The translations under genes and the position numbers were made by a program. From Bacteroidota bacterium (GTDB lineage Bacteria > Bacteroidota > Bacteroidia > Bacteroidales > JAAUTT01): a stretch of 64,000 nucleotides of DNA. Location of the stretch: contig JAEYWD010000027.1 of NCBI GenBank assembly GCA_023429135.1, forward strand, positions 62,001 through 126,000, given 5' to 3'. Below are positions 28,666-36,813 of this stretch, piece by piece (position 1 is the stretch's first letter; every line of letters starts with the position of its first letter). The notes beneath the pieces were generated by a model. The model was not told the DNA's origin. It saw nothing but the letters and a program-made list of their open reading frames with translations, and did no database searches.

Positions 28666-29667
28666 ATGGCAGAATTAACTACTACTTATCTTGGAATTGC
28701 TTTACGCAATCCTATCATTGCCGGAAGTTCCGGTTTGACTTCGAGCCTGGAGAGCGTTAAAAATCTGGAGCGTAACGGAGTTGGTGCAGTGGTGCTGAAA
28801 TCACTTTTTGAGGAGCAGATTATTCTTGATGCCGAAAACAACATGCGGCAGGCGAAGAAAAACCACATGATTTACAGTGAACGGTCCGAAAGCATGGATT
28901 ATATCGATTATCACATAAAGGATAACTATATAAACCATTATCTCAACCTGATACGACAAATCAAACACGAAACCTCGCTGCCTGTGATAGGGAGTTTAAA
29001 CTGCATTACATCAGGTGAGTGGATAAATTTTGCCGAAAAAATACAAGATGCCGGAGCTGATGCTATTGAGCTCAACATTGCCATGCTGAACGCCAATCCC
29101 AATAAATCACCCCAGGATGTTGAAAAAGTACATCTCGATCTGGTTGAAAACATAAAAAAAGTTGTCGCAATTCCTGTTTCTGTAAAGATCTCTCCCTATT
29201 TCTGCAATATTTCCCAGCTTGTTGCAAAGCTTCAACAGGCAGGTGTGGCCGGAGTTGTGCTGTTTAACCGGTTCTTCTCTCCCGACATCGATGTGAATAA
29301 CATGGAAATTACAGCCGGTAATATTTATAGTACCTCGGCCGAATACTCCAATTCGCTGAGATGGATTTCCATCCTTTCGGAAAAAAACAATATCGATTTT
29401 GTAGGAAGCACAGGAATTCACGATGGTAAAACAGCCATTAAGTTTCTGCTTTCGGGGGCAAAAGCCGTCCAAATGGTTTCGACAATTTACAAGAACGGCT
29501 TTGAAGTTATTCCCAAAGTACTGAGCGACATAGAACTCTGGATGAAACAAAACGGTTATAATTATCCCGAACAATTTATCGGAAGTCTTAACCAGTATAA
29601 GAGCAAAGAAGCCTCCTCGTACGAGCGTATCCAATTTATGAGGTACTATTCAGGTATTGGGAAATAG
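28666..29667 (+). CDS. Dihydroorotate-dehydrogenase-like flavoprotein (PRK07565 type)
   Basis: 333 residues, FMN TIM barrel related to DHODase: N-terminal TTYLGIALRNPIIAGSSGLT, the GAVVLKSLFEEQI strand, and phosphate-binding VGSTGIHDGKTAIKFLLSGA. Where PyrD has the SCPN loop with the catalytic Cys/Ser, this protein reads ELNIAMLNANPN, so it probably does not make orotate. It begins 6 bp after nfnB, forming a three-gene unit, which suggests it passes electrons to or from NfnAB. Substrate unknown. Confidence 0.82.
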   Translation: MAELTTTYLGIALRNPIIAGSSGLTSSLESVKNLERNGVGAVVLKSLFEEQIILDAENNMRQAKKNHMIYSERSESMDYIDYHIKDNYINHYLNLIRQIKHETSLPVIGSLNCITSGEWINFAEKIQDAGADAIELNIAMLNANPNKSPQDVEKVHLDLVENIKKVVAIPVSVKISPYFCNISQLVAKLQQAGVAGVVLFNRFFSPDIDVNNMEITAGNIYSTSAEYSNSLRWISILSEKNNIDFVGSTGIHDGKTAIKFLLSGAKAVQMVSTIYKNGFEVIPKVLSDIELWMKQNGYNYPEQFIGSLNQYKSKEASSYERIQFMRYYSGIGK

Positions 29668-29785
29668 AATAGAGGAAGGATGAGGTATGAAGGATGAAGT
29701 ATGAAATTTTAGTCGGATTAATTCGTTTCTTCATACTCCATTCTTATTGATTCTTACTTCTTAATTCTTACTTCATACTTATTTA
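29668..29785. repeat. Intergenic microrepeat spacer (gatgaagtatgaa / ttcatactt words)
   Basis: The spacer between the DHOD-like and EamA genes consists of repeated words: AGGATGA and AGTATGAA on one side, TTCATACT and TTCTTAC on the other. They resemble inverted copies, but arms are imperfect. No small gene is convincing. It resembles the other low-complexity spacers at 4905 and 6951. Confidence 0.5.
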
Positions 29786-30661
29786 ATGTATAAAGGAATC
29801 ACCCTTCTGCTTTTAGCAGAATTTTGTTTTGCTATTTCTACGGTTTTCGCCAAACTTGTAACCAATAGCTCCGATATTTCAGGAACTGAAATCGTTTCAT
29901 TCCGGTTTCTTATAGGCTTTATTGCTTCGGCTTATACTGTTTATAAGATGAAAATTCCTTTGAAACCTCACAGAACAGACCTGGTGTTATGGCGCTCGTT
30001 TTTGAACACAACTGCTGTTATCCTGTTTTTTCTTTCTGTTCAGTATACCTCCATCACCAATGCAAATATGCTGAACATGACTTACCCAATATTTATATTC
30101 TTATTTTCACCACTTTTAATAAAATCGGAAAAAGCTAAACCCATCAACTACCTGTTTCTGGTTTTGTCGTCGATAGGAATTTATTTCATTATCCATCCCG
30201 ATTTTCATAATATCAACAAGGGTGATGTATTTGGGTTAATTTCTGGAATTATTGGTGGATTTAGTGTTATTTCACTACGTATGGCCAGAGAGTACGATTC
30301 CACAATACTTATCCTTTTTTACCTTATGGGAATAGGGCTCGTAATCAATGCTATAATTGTTGTCCCCACATTCATCATGCCTCAGGGCATAAATATATTT
30401 TATATTGCTTGTTCGGCAGTAACCGGCTTCCTGGGACAAGTTTTTATGACCTGGGGATACAAATTTATATCCGCCCGCGACGGGTCACTTATGTCAGCCT
30501 CGCGAATAATATTTGCGGTGCTGCTTGGTGTGGCGGTATTTTCCGAAGAACTTTCCATCAGAATTATTGCCGGTGGTTTGCTTATTTTAACTTCTATTTC
30601 GGGAATCAGCCTGATGAGTTATAAAACAAAAGCTTCTGAAAAAACGGAGTTAATTCCTTAA
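29786..30661 (+). CDS. EamA/DMT-family transporter
   Basis: 291 residues, ten predicted membrane segments in two EamA repeats (about 1-136 and 147-282). Repeat boundaries show the usual pattern: LEPF-like turns and MLNMTYPIFIFLFSPLL in repeat one, with TGFLGQVFMTWGYKFISA and ASRIIFAVLLGVAVFSEELS in repeat two. Such proteins export small metabolites such as amino acids; the substrate is not predictable. The stop codon overlaps a promoter-like box of the following gene. Confidence 0.9.
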   Translation: MYKGITLLLLAEFCFAISTVFAKLVTNSSDISGTEIVSFRFLIGFIASAYTVYKMKIPLKPHRTDLVLWRSFLNTTAVILFFLSVQYTSITNANMLNMTYPIFIFLFSPLLIKSEKAKPINYLFLVLSSIGIYFIIHPDFHNINKGDVFGLISGIIGGFSVISLRMAREYDSTILILFYLMGIGLVINAIIVVPTFIMPQGINIFYIACSAVTGFLGQVFMTWGYKFISARDGSLMSASRIIFAVLLGVAVFSEELSIRIIAGGLLILTSISGISLMSYKTKASEKTELIP

Positions 30662-30666
30662 CTTTG
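30659..30666 (+). promoter_or_regulatory. TAnnTTTG box for the SMP-30 gene
   Basis: TAACTTTG fits the Bacteroidota -7 consensus; its first three bases are the EamA stop codon. It lies 24 bp before the ATG of the lactonase gene. No clear -33 element. Confidence 0.35.
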
Positions 30667-30689
30667 TTTACATCTAAAAATTCAGAAGC

Positions 30690-31628
30690 ATGAAAATCTC
30701 ACATCTGGTATCGTTAGCGTTGATAATAGCGAGCGTAACAAATGCCTACGCTCAAACAAACATACAATCCAAGATTCTTTTAAACACCCAGGCCATTTTA
30801 GGCGAAGGTTCCATATGGCATCCCAAAGAGCAACTGCTTTATTGGGTCGATATTGATAAAGGAATTCTATATACCTACAACCCTGCAGGCGGTGAGGAAA
30901 AAAAATACGAGCTCGGCAAGAAAGTAGGTACAGTTGTTCCCATTGACACCGGTGGTGTGCTGGTTGCCTTGAAAGATGGTATTTACTCGTACAACCTGAA
31001 AAATCAGAAGCTTAAACTTTTGGTATCACCTGAAAAAGACTTAACCGAAAACAGATTTAACGATGGCAAATGTGATCCAGGCGGCCGGTTTTGGGTTGGC
31101 AGCATGGGCCCCAGATACAAAGCATCGCTCTACCGGATATCAGCCACTGGTGAGGCCATTCAAATGCTCGACAGTATTTCCACGTCAAACGGTATAGTCT
31201 GGAGCGCCGATAAAAAAATAATGTATTACATCGACACGCCAACCGGAGCAGTTCGTGCATTCGACTACCATAATACAACCGGTAATATTTCGAATGAGCG
31301 GATTGTAATTCAATTTCCTAAGGGAGTGGGCTACCCTGACGGGATGAGCATCGATTCCGAAGGAAAACTCTGGATAGCGCACTGGGGCGGCTTTTGTATT
31401 GGCCGTTGGGATCCTCAAACGGGAAAAATGCTGACCAAAGTTGATGTACCGGCCCCCAACGTTACTTCTTGCGCTTTTGGCGGAAAAAACCTGGATTTAC
31501 TTTACATCACAACAGCAAGCACCGGTATGTCGGCTGAAGCACTGAAACAATATCCCGATGCAGGAAAGGTATTTGTTGCAAATCCTGGAGTAAAAGGTAC
31601 AAAAGCCAATTTCTTCAAAACCAGATAA
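30690..31628 (+). CDS. SMP-30/gluconolactonase-family protein, exported
   Basis: 312 residues. Signal peptide (about 1-21, ending ATNAYAQ-like NAYAQ). Six-bladed beta-propeller of the SMP-30/LRE family: metal ligands are expected at GEGSIWHPKEQLLYWVDID (glutamate near the N terminus), NRFNDGKCDPGGRFWVG and STSNGIVWSADKKIMYYIDT, plus GYPDGMSIDSEGKLWIAHW with the catalytic aspartate. Acts on sugar lactones in the periplasm. It lies ahead of two sugar-related exported proteins. Confidence 0.9.
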   Translation: MKISHLVSLALIIASVTNAYAQTNIQSKILLNTQAILGEGSIWHPKEQLLYWVDIDKGILYTYNPAGGEEKKYELGKKVGTVVPIDTGGVLVALKDGIYSYNLKNQKLKLLVSPEKDLTENRFNDGKCDPGGRFWVGSMGPRYKASLYRISATGEAIQMLDSISTSNGIVWSADKKIMYYIDTPTGAVRAFDYHNTTGNISNERIVIQFPKGVGYPDGMSIDSEGKLWIAHWGGFCIGRWDPQTGKMLTKVDVPAPNVTSCAFGGKNLDLLYITTASTGMSAEALKQYPDAGKVFVANPGVKGTKANFFKTR

Positions 31629-31686
31629 TCAAAAAAGTTATGATTGTCTAAAACACCCTTTTTATGCAAGAATTATTAACACTTCG

Positions 31687-31716
31687 ATTGATAATTCAGA
31701 TTTTTTCAGATATTTG
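31687..31716 (+). promoter_or_regulatory. Candidate promoter of the Gfo/Idh/MocA gene
   Basis: ATTG (31687-31690) and GATATTTG (31709-31716) are spaced by 18 bp, close to the Bacteroidota TTTG-N19/21-TAnnTTTG layout with one mismatch in each element. The start codon is 50 bp downstream. Confidence 0.35.
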
Positions 31717-31765
31717 TAGTATCAAGTTCATTAAAAGTTAACTTAATCTACTAACTTATAGTATC

Positions 31766-33265
31766 ATGAGCAAATCAATATCAAGAAGAAAGTTTTTAGG
31801 TAATGCAGCCACAGCGGCAGCAGGTATTACAATTGTTCCCAGTGTTGTTATGGGAAAGAAATTCGGATACACTGCACCCAGTGATAAACTCAATATTGCC
31901 GGTATAGGTGTTGGCGGTATGGGTAATGGTAACCTGAAAAATCTTAAATCTCAAAACATCGTAGCCCTTTGTGATGTAGACTGGGGTTACTGTAAAGGCA
32001 ACAAGGTGTTCGATGAATATCCTGGTGCAAAATGGTATTGGGACTGGAGAAAAATGTATGACGAAATGGGTAAATCCATTGATGCTGTTGTTATCGCAAC
32101 TGCCGACCATACACATGCTGTTACCGCTGCAAATGCAATTGCAATGGGTAAACATGTTTACCTCCAGAAACCACTTACACACACCGTTTACGAATCGCGC
32201 TTGTTGACCAAACTTGCTGCTAAGCACAAGGTAGCTACCCAAATGGGTAATCAGGGTTCGTCGGGCGAAGGCGTTAACCTTACCTGCGAATGGATTTGGA
32301 ATGGCGAAATTGGCGACATCAAGAAAGTTGAAGCTTTCACCGACCGTCCTATCTGGCCACAGGGTTTAAACCGTCCTGAAAGAGGTGAATGGGTTCCTGA
32401 AACTTTGAACTGGGACTTATTTATTGGTCCAACCAAAATGCGTCCTTTCAACAGTATCTACACTCCATGGAACTGGCGCGGATGGTGGGATTTTGGAACA
32501 GGTGCATTAGGAGACATGGCTTGCCATATCTTACACCCTGTATTCAAATCATTGAAGCTTAAATATCCTACAAAAGTTCAGGGAAGCTCAACATTATTAT
32601 TGAGCGACTGTGCACCTAACGCCGAAATGGTTAAACTTACCTACCCTGCTCGTCAAAAGGAAAAAGGTATGAAGATCAACCTCCCTGAAGTTGAGGTTAC
32701 CTGGTACGATGGTGGCTTACAACCCATGAAACCTGCAGGTTGGCCTGCCGGAAAGAACATGAACGATCAGGGTGGCGGTGTTATCTTCCACGGAACAAAA
32801 GACACCCTTATCTGCGGTTGCTATGGTGTTAACCCATGGTTACTATCAGGTCGTGTTCCCAATGCTCCAAAAACAGAACGTCGTGTTGAACAACCACAAG
32901 TTGGTGGTGCTCACGAAATGGATTGGGTACGTGCTTGTAAAGAATCTCCCGAAAGCCGCGTAAAAACCAAATCCGACTTCAGCGAAGCTGGTCCTTTCAA
33001 CGAAATGGTTGTTATGGGCGTTCTTGCTGTTCGTTTACAAGGTTTGAACAAAGAACTGCTTTGGGATGGCGAAAAAATGGAATTCACCAACCTCAATGAT
33101 GACGAAAAAGTTCGCTCGGTTATTGCCGATGGTTTCAAAATCCACGACGGTCACCCAACCTTCAACAAAACATGGACTGATCCTGTTTCTGCAAAACAAT
33201 TTGCTGCAGAATTAATTAAACATACCTACCGCGAAGGCTACTCACTTCCCGACATGCCAGCATAG
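31766..33265 (+). CDS. Gfo/Idh/MocA-family oxidoreductase with Tat signal
   Basis: 499 residues. The N terminus carries a twin-arginine signal (SRRKFLGNAATAAAGI, ending around VVMGK), so the folded, cofactor-loaded protein is probably exported. The Rossmann fold starts at LNIAGIGVGGMGNGNLKNL, and the catalytic lysine lies in GKHVYLQKPLTHTV. The C-terminal alpha/beta substrate domain includes the WDFGTGALGDMACHILH motif common to Bacteroidota sugar oxidoreductases. NAD-dependent oxidation of a sugar or polyol. Codons are biased to a preferred set (for example many CGT arginines), suggesting high expression. A terminator follows. Confidence 0.93.
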   Translation: MSKSISRRKFLGNAATAAAGITIVPSVVMGKKFGYTAPSDKLNIAGIGVGGMGNGNLKNLKSQNIVALCDVDWGYCKGNKVFDEYPGAKWYWDWRKMYDEMGKSIDAVVIATADHTHAVTAANAIAMGKHVYLQKPLTHTVYESRLLTKLAAKHKVATQMGNQGSSGEGVNLTCEWIWNGEIGDIKKVEAFTDRPIWPQGLNRPERGEWVPETLNWDLFIGPTKMRPFNSIYTPWNWRGWWDFGTGALGDMACHILHPVFKSLKLKYPTKVQGSSTLLLSDCAPNAEMVKLTYPARQKEKGMKINLPEVEVTWYDGGLQPMKPAGWPAGKNMNDQGGGVIFHGTKDTLICGCYGVNPWLLSGRVPNAPKTERRVEQPQVGGAHEMDWVRACKESPESRVKTKSDFSEAGPFNEMVVMGVLAVRLQGLNKELLWDGEKMEFTNLNDDEKVRSVIADGFKIHDGHPTFNKTWTDPVSAKQFAAELIKHTYREGYSLPDMPA

Positions 33266-33285
33266 GTTATGTAAATGAATAATTT

Positions 33286-33330
33286 AACATCCATCTCAAA
33301 GGCTCATGCCCGAACAGATGGATGTTTTTT
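33286..33330 (+). terminator. Terminator after the Gfo/Idh/MocA gene
   Basis: AACATCCATCT (33286-33296) and AGATGGATGTT (33316-33326) pair perfectly over 11 bp, followed by a T-run. It partly separates the oxidoreductase from the DUF1080 gene. Confidence 0.9.
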
Positions 33331-33366
33331 AATTAATATGTATTGATTTTAAACACTTATAAAACA

Positions 33367-34170
33367 ATGAAAAAAATTAATATTCTTTTAGGAGCTTCAG
33401 TTATAGCCGGAGCAGCCCTGATTTTTTCGTGTAAATCTTCCTCCACAGCTAATGCTGATTCTGCAGCAGCCGACACAGTCAAAGCAGTTGTTGAAACTCC
33501 AAACACATTAACCGACGCTGAAAAAGCCGAAGGCTGGGTTTTAATGTTCGATGGTACAACAACCACCGGATGGAGAGGGTATAACAAAACTGCTTTCCCC
33601 GATAGCGGATGGGAAGTTGTTGACGGAACACTCCACTGTAAGGAATCGGGTACCGGTGAAGCAGGTTTAGGAGGTGATGTTATTTACGACAAGAAATTCA
33701 AGGATTTTGAACTTAGCCTTGAGTGGAAAGTTGGCGTTGGTGGCAACAGTGGTATCTTCTACCTTGCTCAGGAAGTTAAAGGTGATCCTATCTGGAAATC
33801 TTCTCCCGAGATGCAGATCCTCGACAATGCCAAACATATTGATGCCCGTTTAGGAAAAGATGGTAATCACCAGGCTGGTTCGCTGTACGACCTTATTCCT
33901 GCCAAACCACAAAATGCTAAGCCGGCTTTGGAATGGAACAAAGTTAGCATCATGGTTTACCAGGGTACTGTTGTTCACTATCAAAATGGCGAAAAAGTTT
34001 TAGAATATCACTTGTGGACCGACGATTGGAAGAAAATGATCTTAGAAAGCAAATTCAAGGAATACAAAAACTTCCTCAATGCAGGTGGAGCTGATAAATC
34101 TGGTTTCATTGGCTTACAGGATCATGGCAACGATGTATGGTTCCGTAATATCAAAATCAGAACACTTTAA
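33367..34170 (+). CDS. DUF1080 (3-keto-disaccharide hydrolase-like) lipoprotein
   Basis: 267 residues from the ATG at 33367; an upstream ATG at 33343 is in frame but unlikely because it would precede a complete lipoprotein signal (KKINILLGASVIAGAAL, Cys22 in IFSCKSSS). Residues 45-75 and 85-260 form the DUF1080 domain: WVLMFDGTTTTGWRGY, DFELSLEWKVGVGGNSGIFYLAQE and GFIGLQDHGNDVWFRNIKI. Enzymes of this family hydrolyse 3-keto-glycosides, matching the Gfo/Idh/MocA oxidoreductase upstream, which could make the 3-keto intermediate. Location: outer surface or periplasmic lipoprotein. Confidence 0.9.
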   Translation: MKKINILLGASVIAGAALIFSCKSSSTANADSAAADTVKAVVETPNTLTDAEKAEGWVLMFDGTTTTGWRGYNKTAFPDSGWEVVDGTLHCKESGTGEAGLGGDVIYDKKFKDFELSLEWKVGVGGNSGIFYLAQEVKGDPIWKSSPEMQILDNAKHIDARLGKDGNHQAGSLYDLIPAKPQNAKPALEWNKVSIMVYQGTVVHYQNGEKVLEYHLWTDDWKKMILESKFKEYKNFLNAGGADKSGFIGLQDHGNDVWFRNIKIRTL

Positions 34171-34180
34171 TATCTAAGTG

Positions 34181-34241
34181 AATAACAATAAAAAAGGCCC
34201 GGAAACAGTTAAAACCTGTTTCGGGCCTTTTTATTGTTATT
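34181..34241. terminator. Long bidirectional terminator between DUF1080 and creD
   Basis: An inverted repeat of about 61 bp: AATAACAATAAAAAAGGCCCG (outer and inner 5' arm) and CGGGCCTTTTTATTGTTATT (3' arm) with one bulged G. T-runs occur on both strands, so it can end both converging transcripts. The creD stop codon (34237-34239) lies inside the outer arm. Confidence 0.9.
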
Positions 34242-35559
34242 CCTGGGAATCGGTCATAGGCGAATACCAGTCAATTTTGCGCGAAGCAAACATAGCACAG
34301 GCAAGAACTACAAACAAGCCAATACTTCCAAAAAGAAGCGAATATTCTTCTAATTGCAGCAATACGAATAGAAATCCATAAAGGGCTATTAGAATTAAAC
34401 CGATAATTACCCCTCCCTTCCGGCTCAATATCAGGAAAGAATACCCCGTGATGAGAGAAATGGTCAGCAAACTTGCAATTGCATAAGCAATATTAAACCC
34501 AGCATATTCCGAAATTGATAAAAGCAAGGTATAAAAAATAATCAGTGCTAACCCAATCAAAAGATATTGAACCGGGTGAATTCTCAATTTATTAATGAGC
34601 TCGTTCACAAAGAATCCAAGAAAAGTGAGAAACAAAAACATGACGGCGTATTTTGCTGAGCGTGTCGATTTCTGATAGTGATCTACCGGTAAAATCAGGT
34701 CCAGACCAAACTCCGATGCATCAATGGTTTGCTTGTCGGAGCTTGTCCATTGCTGAGGATAATTACGGTTAAGATGAAGAATGTTCCATTCCGCCGTGAA
34801 TCCGTTAGGTGTTACATTGGATTTTTCAGGTAAAAAGGCTCCGTTAAAACCCGGGGAGTTCCAAGAAGATTCGAGATTGGCATGTGTTTCTTTTCCCAAC
34901 GGAGCAAAACTGATGTTTTCGCTTCCGTTTACATCTAGATTAACAGAAAATTTATACAATGAAGTTTCGGCATTTACCGGGACTCTGCTGTTTATACCCG
35001 ACTCAACAATATCGCGGCTCAAGACACCAGGATTGCCAACAAAGCTCTGATCATTCCATTGAATGTTGATGGTGCGTCGAATACCCTTCAAATCGGGAAT
35101 ACCCACAGTGATAAAAGCCTCGGCCCATAATACATTTTCTTCGGGAATGTTCAGTATTTTGAAATCGGGCTTTAAAAAGGTTCCATCGAGTATCAGGCTG
35201 CTGTTGTAAAGAATTACCTTATAAATACTCCTCTTTCGCGTGGCCGGGACAATCTTTCCGTTTATATTCAATTTCTCCGGCAGGAAATGAGCATAGGATA
35301 CTGTTTCCAGTATTTTCCCGTTTTTTTCGCTAACAATCTTAAACGGAACCGAAAGTATTGGTCCGGAAATAATCTGGCTTGCCCCCCATTTGGAAGTAAT
35401 GTCAGAAGTTACCTGCTTATGGCTTTGACTACGCTCAGTAATAAGATGCTGAATCATGGAGGCAGGAATAAGTAAAATCAGAACCAATATGCCTATTACT
35501 GCTAATTTTAAGGTAATGGAATTACGAATCCAATTTGAAACTTCATTGATAACGCTCAT
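34237..35559 (-). CDS. creD: CreD-like inner membrane protein
   Basis: 440 residues. N-terminal membrane segment (about 15-35, LKLAVIGILVLILLIPASMIQ), a large extracytoplasmic domain (about 36-290), then five to six membrane segments (about 300-430). This is the layout of E. coli CreD and its Bacteroidota homologues, which are often next to a winged-helix regulator; none is adjacent here. The leader contains two inverted-repeat operators (see 35714 and 35794). It ends in the long bidirectional terminator. Confidence 0.85.
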   Translation of the reverse strand: MSVINEVSNWIRNSITLKLAVIGILVLILLIPASMIQHLITERSQSHKQVTSDITSKWGASQIISGPILSVPFKIVSEKNGKILETVSYAHFLPEKLNINGKIVPATRKRSIYKVILYNSSLILDGTFLKPDFKILNIPEENVLWAEAFITVGIPDLKGIRRTINIQWNDQSFVGNPGVLSRDIVESGINSRVPVNAETSLYKFSVNLDVNGSENISFAPLGKETHANLESSWNSPGFNGAFLPEKSNVTPNGFTAEWNILHLNRNYPQQWTSSDKQTIDASEFGLDLILPVDHYQKSTRSAKYAVMFLFLTFLGFFVNELINKLRIHPVQYLLIGLALIIFYTLLLSISEYAGFNIAYAIASLLTISLITGYSFLILSRKGGVIIGLILIALYGFLFVLLQLEEYSLLFGSIGLFVVLACAMFASRKIDWYSPMTDSQE

Positions 35560-35713
35560 AGTGATAAAATTTTAAAGGTTAATTTTTATGAAGAACTATT
35601 CTGTAAGATGCTTTCATTAAAAGAATCAGAAATAAGATCAAATAATACCTGATGCAGAGGAGGTAGAATTTAATTGCAGCTATAATGCGTAAGATTGTTT
35701 CCATACTATAATT

Positions 35714-35744
35714 TAAAAGTACTCTGTAATTCAAAGTTTAAAAA
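35714..35744. promoter_or_regulatory. Candidate operator, copy 1
   Basis: TTAAAAGTACTCTGTAATTC continues to CAAAGTTTAAAA. It is an imperfect palindrome with half-sites CTCTG and CAAAG around 5 bases and AT-rich flanks. A similar element lies 80 bp away, which points to a regulator-binding site rather than chance; the bound protein is unknown. Confidence 0.4.
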
Positions 35745-35793
35745 TCAAAAAAATGCAAAAAACCTAATAAAGACCGACTACTTATTGTAGTTT

Positions 35794-35825
35794 TTAAAAG
35801 TTCTTTGCAATACAAAGTTATAAAA
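35794..35825. promoter_or_regulatory. Candidate operator, copy 2
   Basis: TTAAAAGTTCTTTGCAATAC continues to CAAAGTTATAAAA. Half-sites CTTTG and CAAAG flank a 5-base spacer exactly. It matches copy 1 at most positions. Confidence 0.4.
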
Positions 35826-35859
35826 CAAATTTTAGGAAGCAATATTATCAGGAAAAAAA

Positions 35860-36810
35860 TTATTCGATCCTGTAAATATTCAAATCGCGAATGCCCCTCA
35901 AAAACTCATCCGATTTCATGGCCTTTTTACCTTCCATCTGGAGCTTTTCAATACCAATATATCCGTTGGAGCATGGAACATTAAGAACTCCGTTTTCAGC
36001 CCAGATTTGACTCTTGCTTATAGCTGAAACTAAAAGTTTACACTCCAGAATTTTGAGTGTCTTTTGGTCTTCTGCAGTTTTTATCAAAGTCCAGGCACCG
36101 GGATAAGGACTTAGTCCCCTTATAAAATTATAGATGTCTCCAACAGGCCTGTTCCAGTCAATTCGGCAGTTGTCTCTAAAGATCTTAGGAGCGGCTTTAA
36201 GGTTTCCGGCAATTAATTGCTCCTGAGGGATTGGAATATAAGAACCGGCGATGATAGATTTAACAGTTTCAGTAAGAAGCCCGGATCCAACCTGAGCTAA
36301 CTTATCGTGTACACTACCTGCTGTATCATAGGCGGTAATTTCAACTTCTCTTTTAGCTATCACTTTTCCGGTGTCAATCTCTTTTTCGATAAAAAAAGTG
36401 GTAACCCCGGTTTTTGTTTCACCGTTAATCACCGCCCAGTTAATGGGGGCTGCGCCCCTGTATTGTGGTAATAAAGATGCATGGAGGTTAATAGTTCCTT
36501 TCCGTGGCATGCTCCATATAACTTCAGGGAGCATACGAAAAGCAACCACTACAGCCAAATCGGGTTGCAGTTCCCGCATAGCTTCAACAAACAACGGGTC
36601 TTTCAATTTTTCGGGCTGAAGCACTTTCAGGTTATTTGCCACAGCATACTGTTTTACTTCCGATTCCTTAAGTGTCAACCCACGGCCTGCCGGTTTATCA
36701 GGAACTGTGACTACAGCCACAATATTAGCACCATTCTTCACAAGGGCATCCAGAGCCGAAACAGCAAAGCCGGGCGTACCCATAAATACAATGCGGAAAT
36801 TCCTGTCCAT
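35860..36810 (-). CDS. fmt: Methionyl-tRNA formyltransferase
   Basis: 316 residues. Formylates initiator Met-tRNA using 10-formyl-THF. N-terminal RIVFMGTPGFAVSALDAL, the folate/catalytic motif INLHASLLPQYRGAAPI with the conserved N-x-H pair, and the C-terminal OB-fold (about 205-316). It starts 3 bp after the ribBA stop, indicating one operon. Confidence 0.96.
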   Translation of the reverse strand: MDRNFRIVFMGTPGFAVSALDALVKNGANIVAVVTVPDKPAGRGLTLKESEVKQYAVANNLKVLQPEKLKDPLFVEAMRELQPDLAVVVAFRMLPEVIWSMPRKGTINLHASLLPQYRGAAPINWAVINGETKTGVTTFFIEKEIDTGKVIAKREVEITAYDTAGSVHDKLAQVGSGLLTETVKSIIAGSYIPIPQEQLIAGNLKAAPKIFRDNCRIDWNRPVGDIYNFIRGLSPYPGAWTLIKTAEDQKTLKILECKLLVSAISKSQIWAENGVLNVPCSNGYIGIEKLQMEGKKAMKSDEFLRGIRDLNIYRIE

Positions 36811-36813
36811 GAA

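Larger units (their letters stand above)
35560..35859. other. Intergenic region upstream of creD with duplicated inverted repeat
   Basis: 300 bp, AT-rich, holding no gene that I can support. It carries two copies of a similar imperfect palindrome (separate features) and otherwise unstructured A/T-rich sequence. It lies between the 5' end of creD and the 3' end of fmt. Confidence 0.6.
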
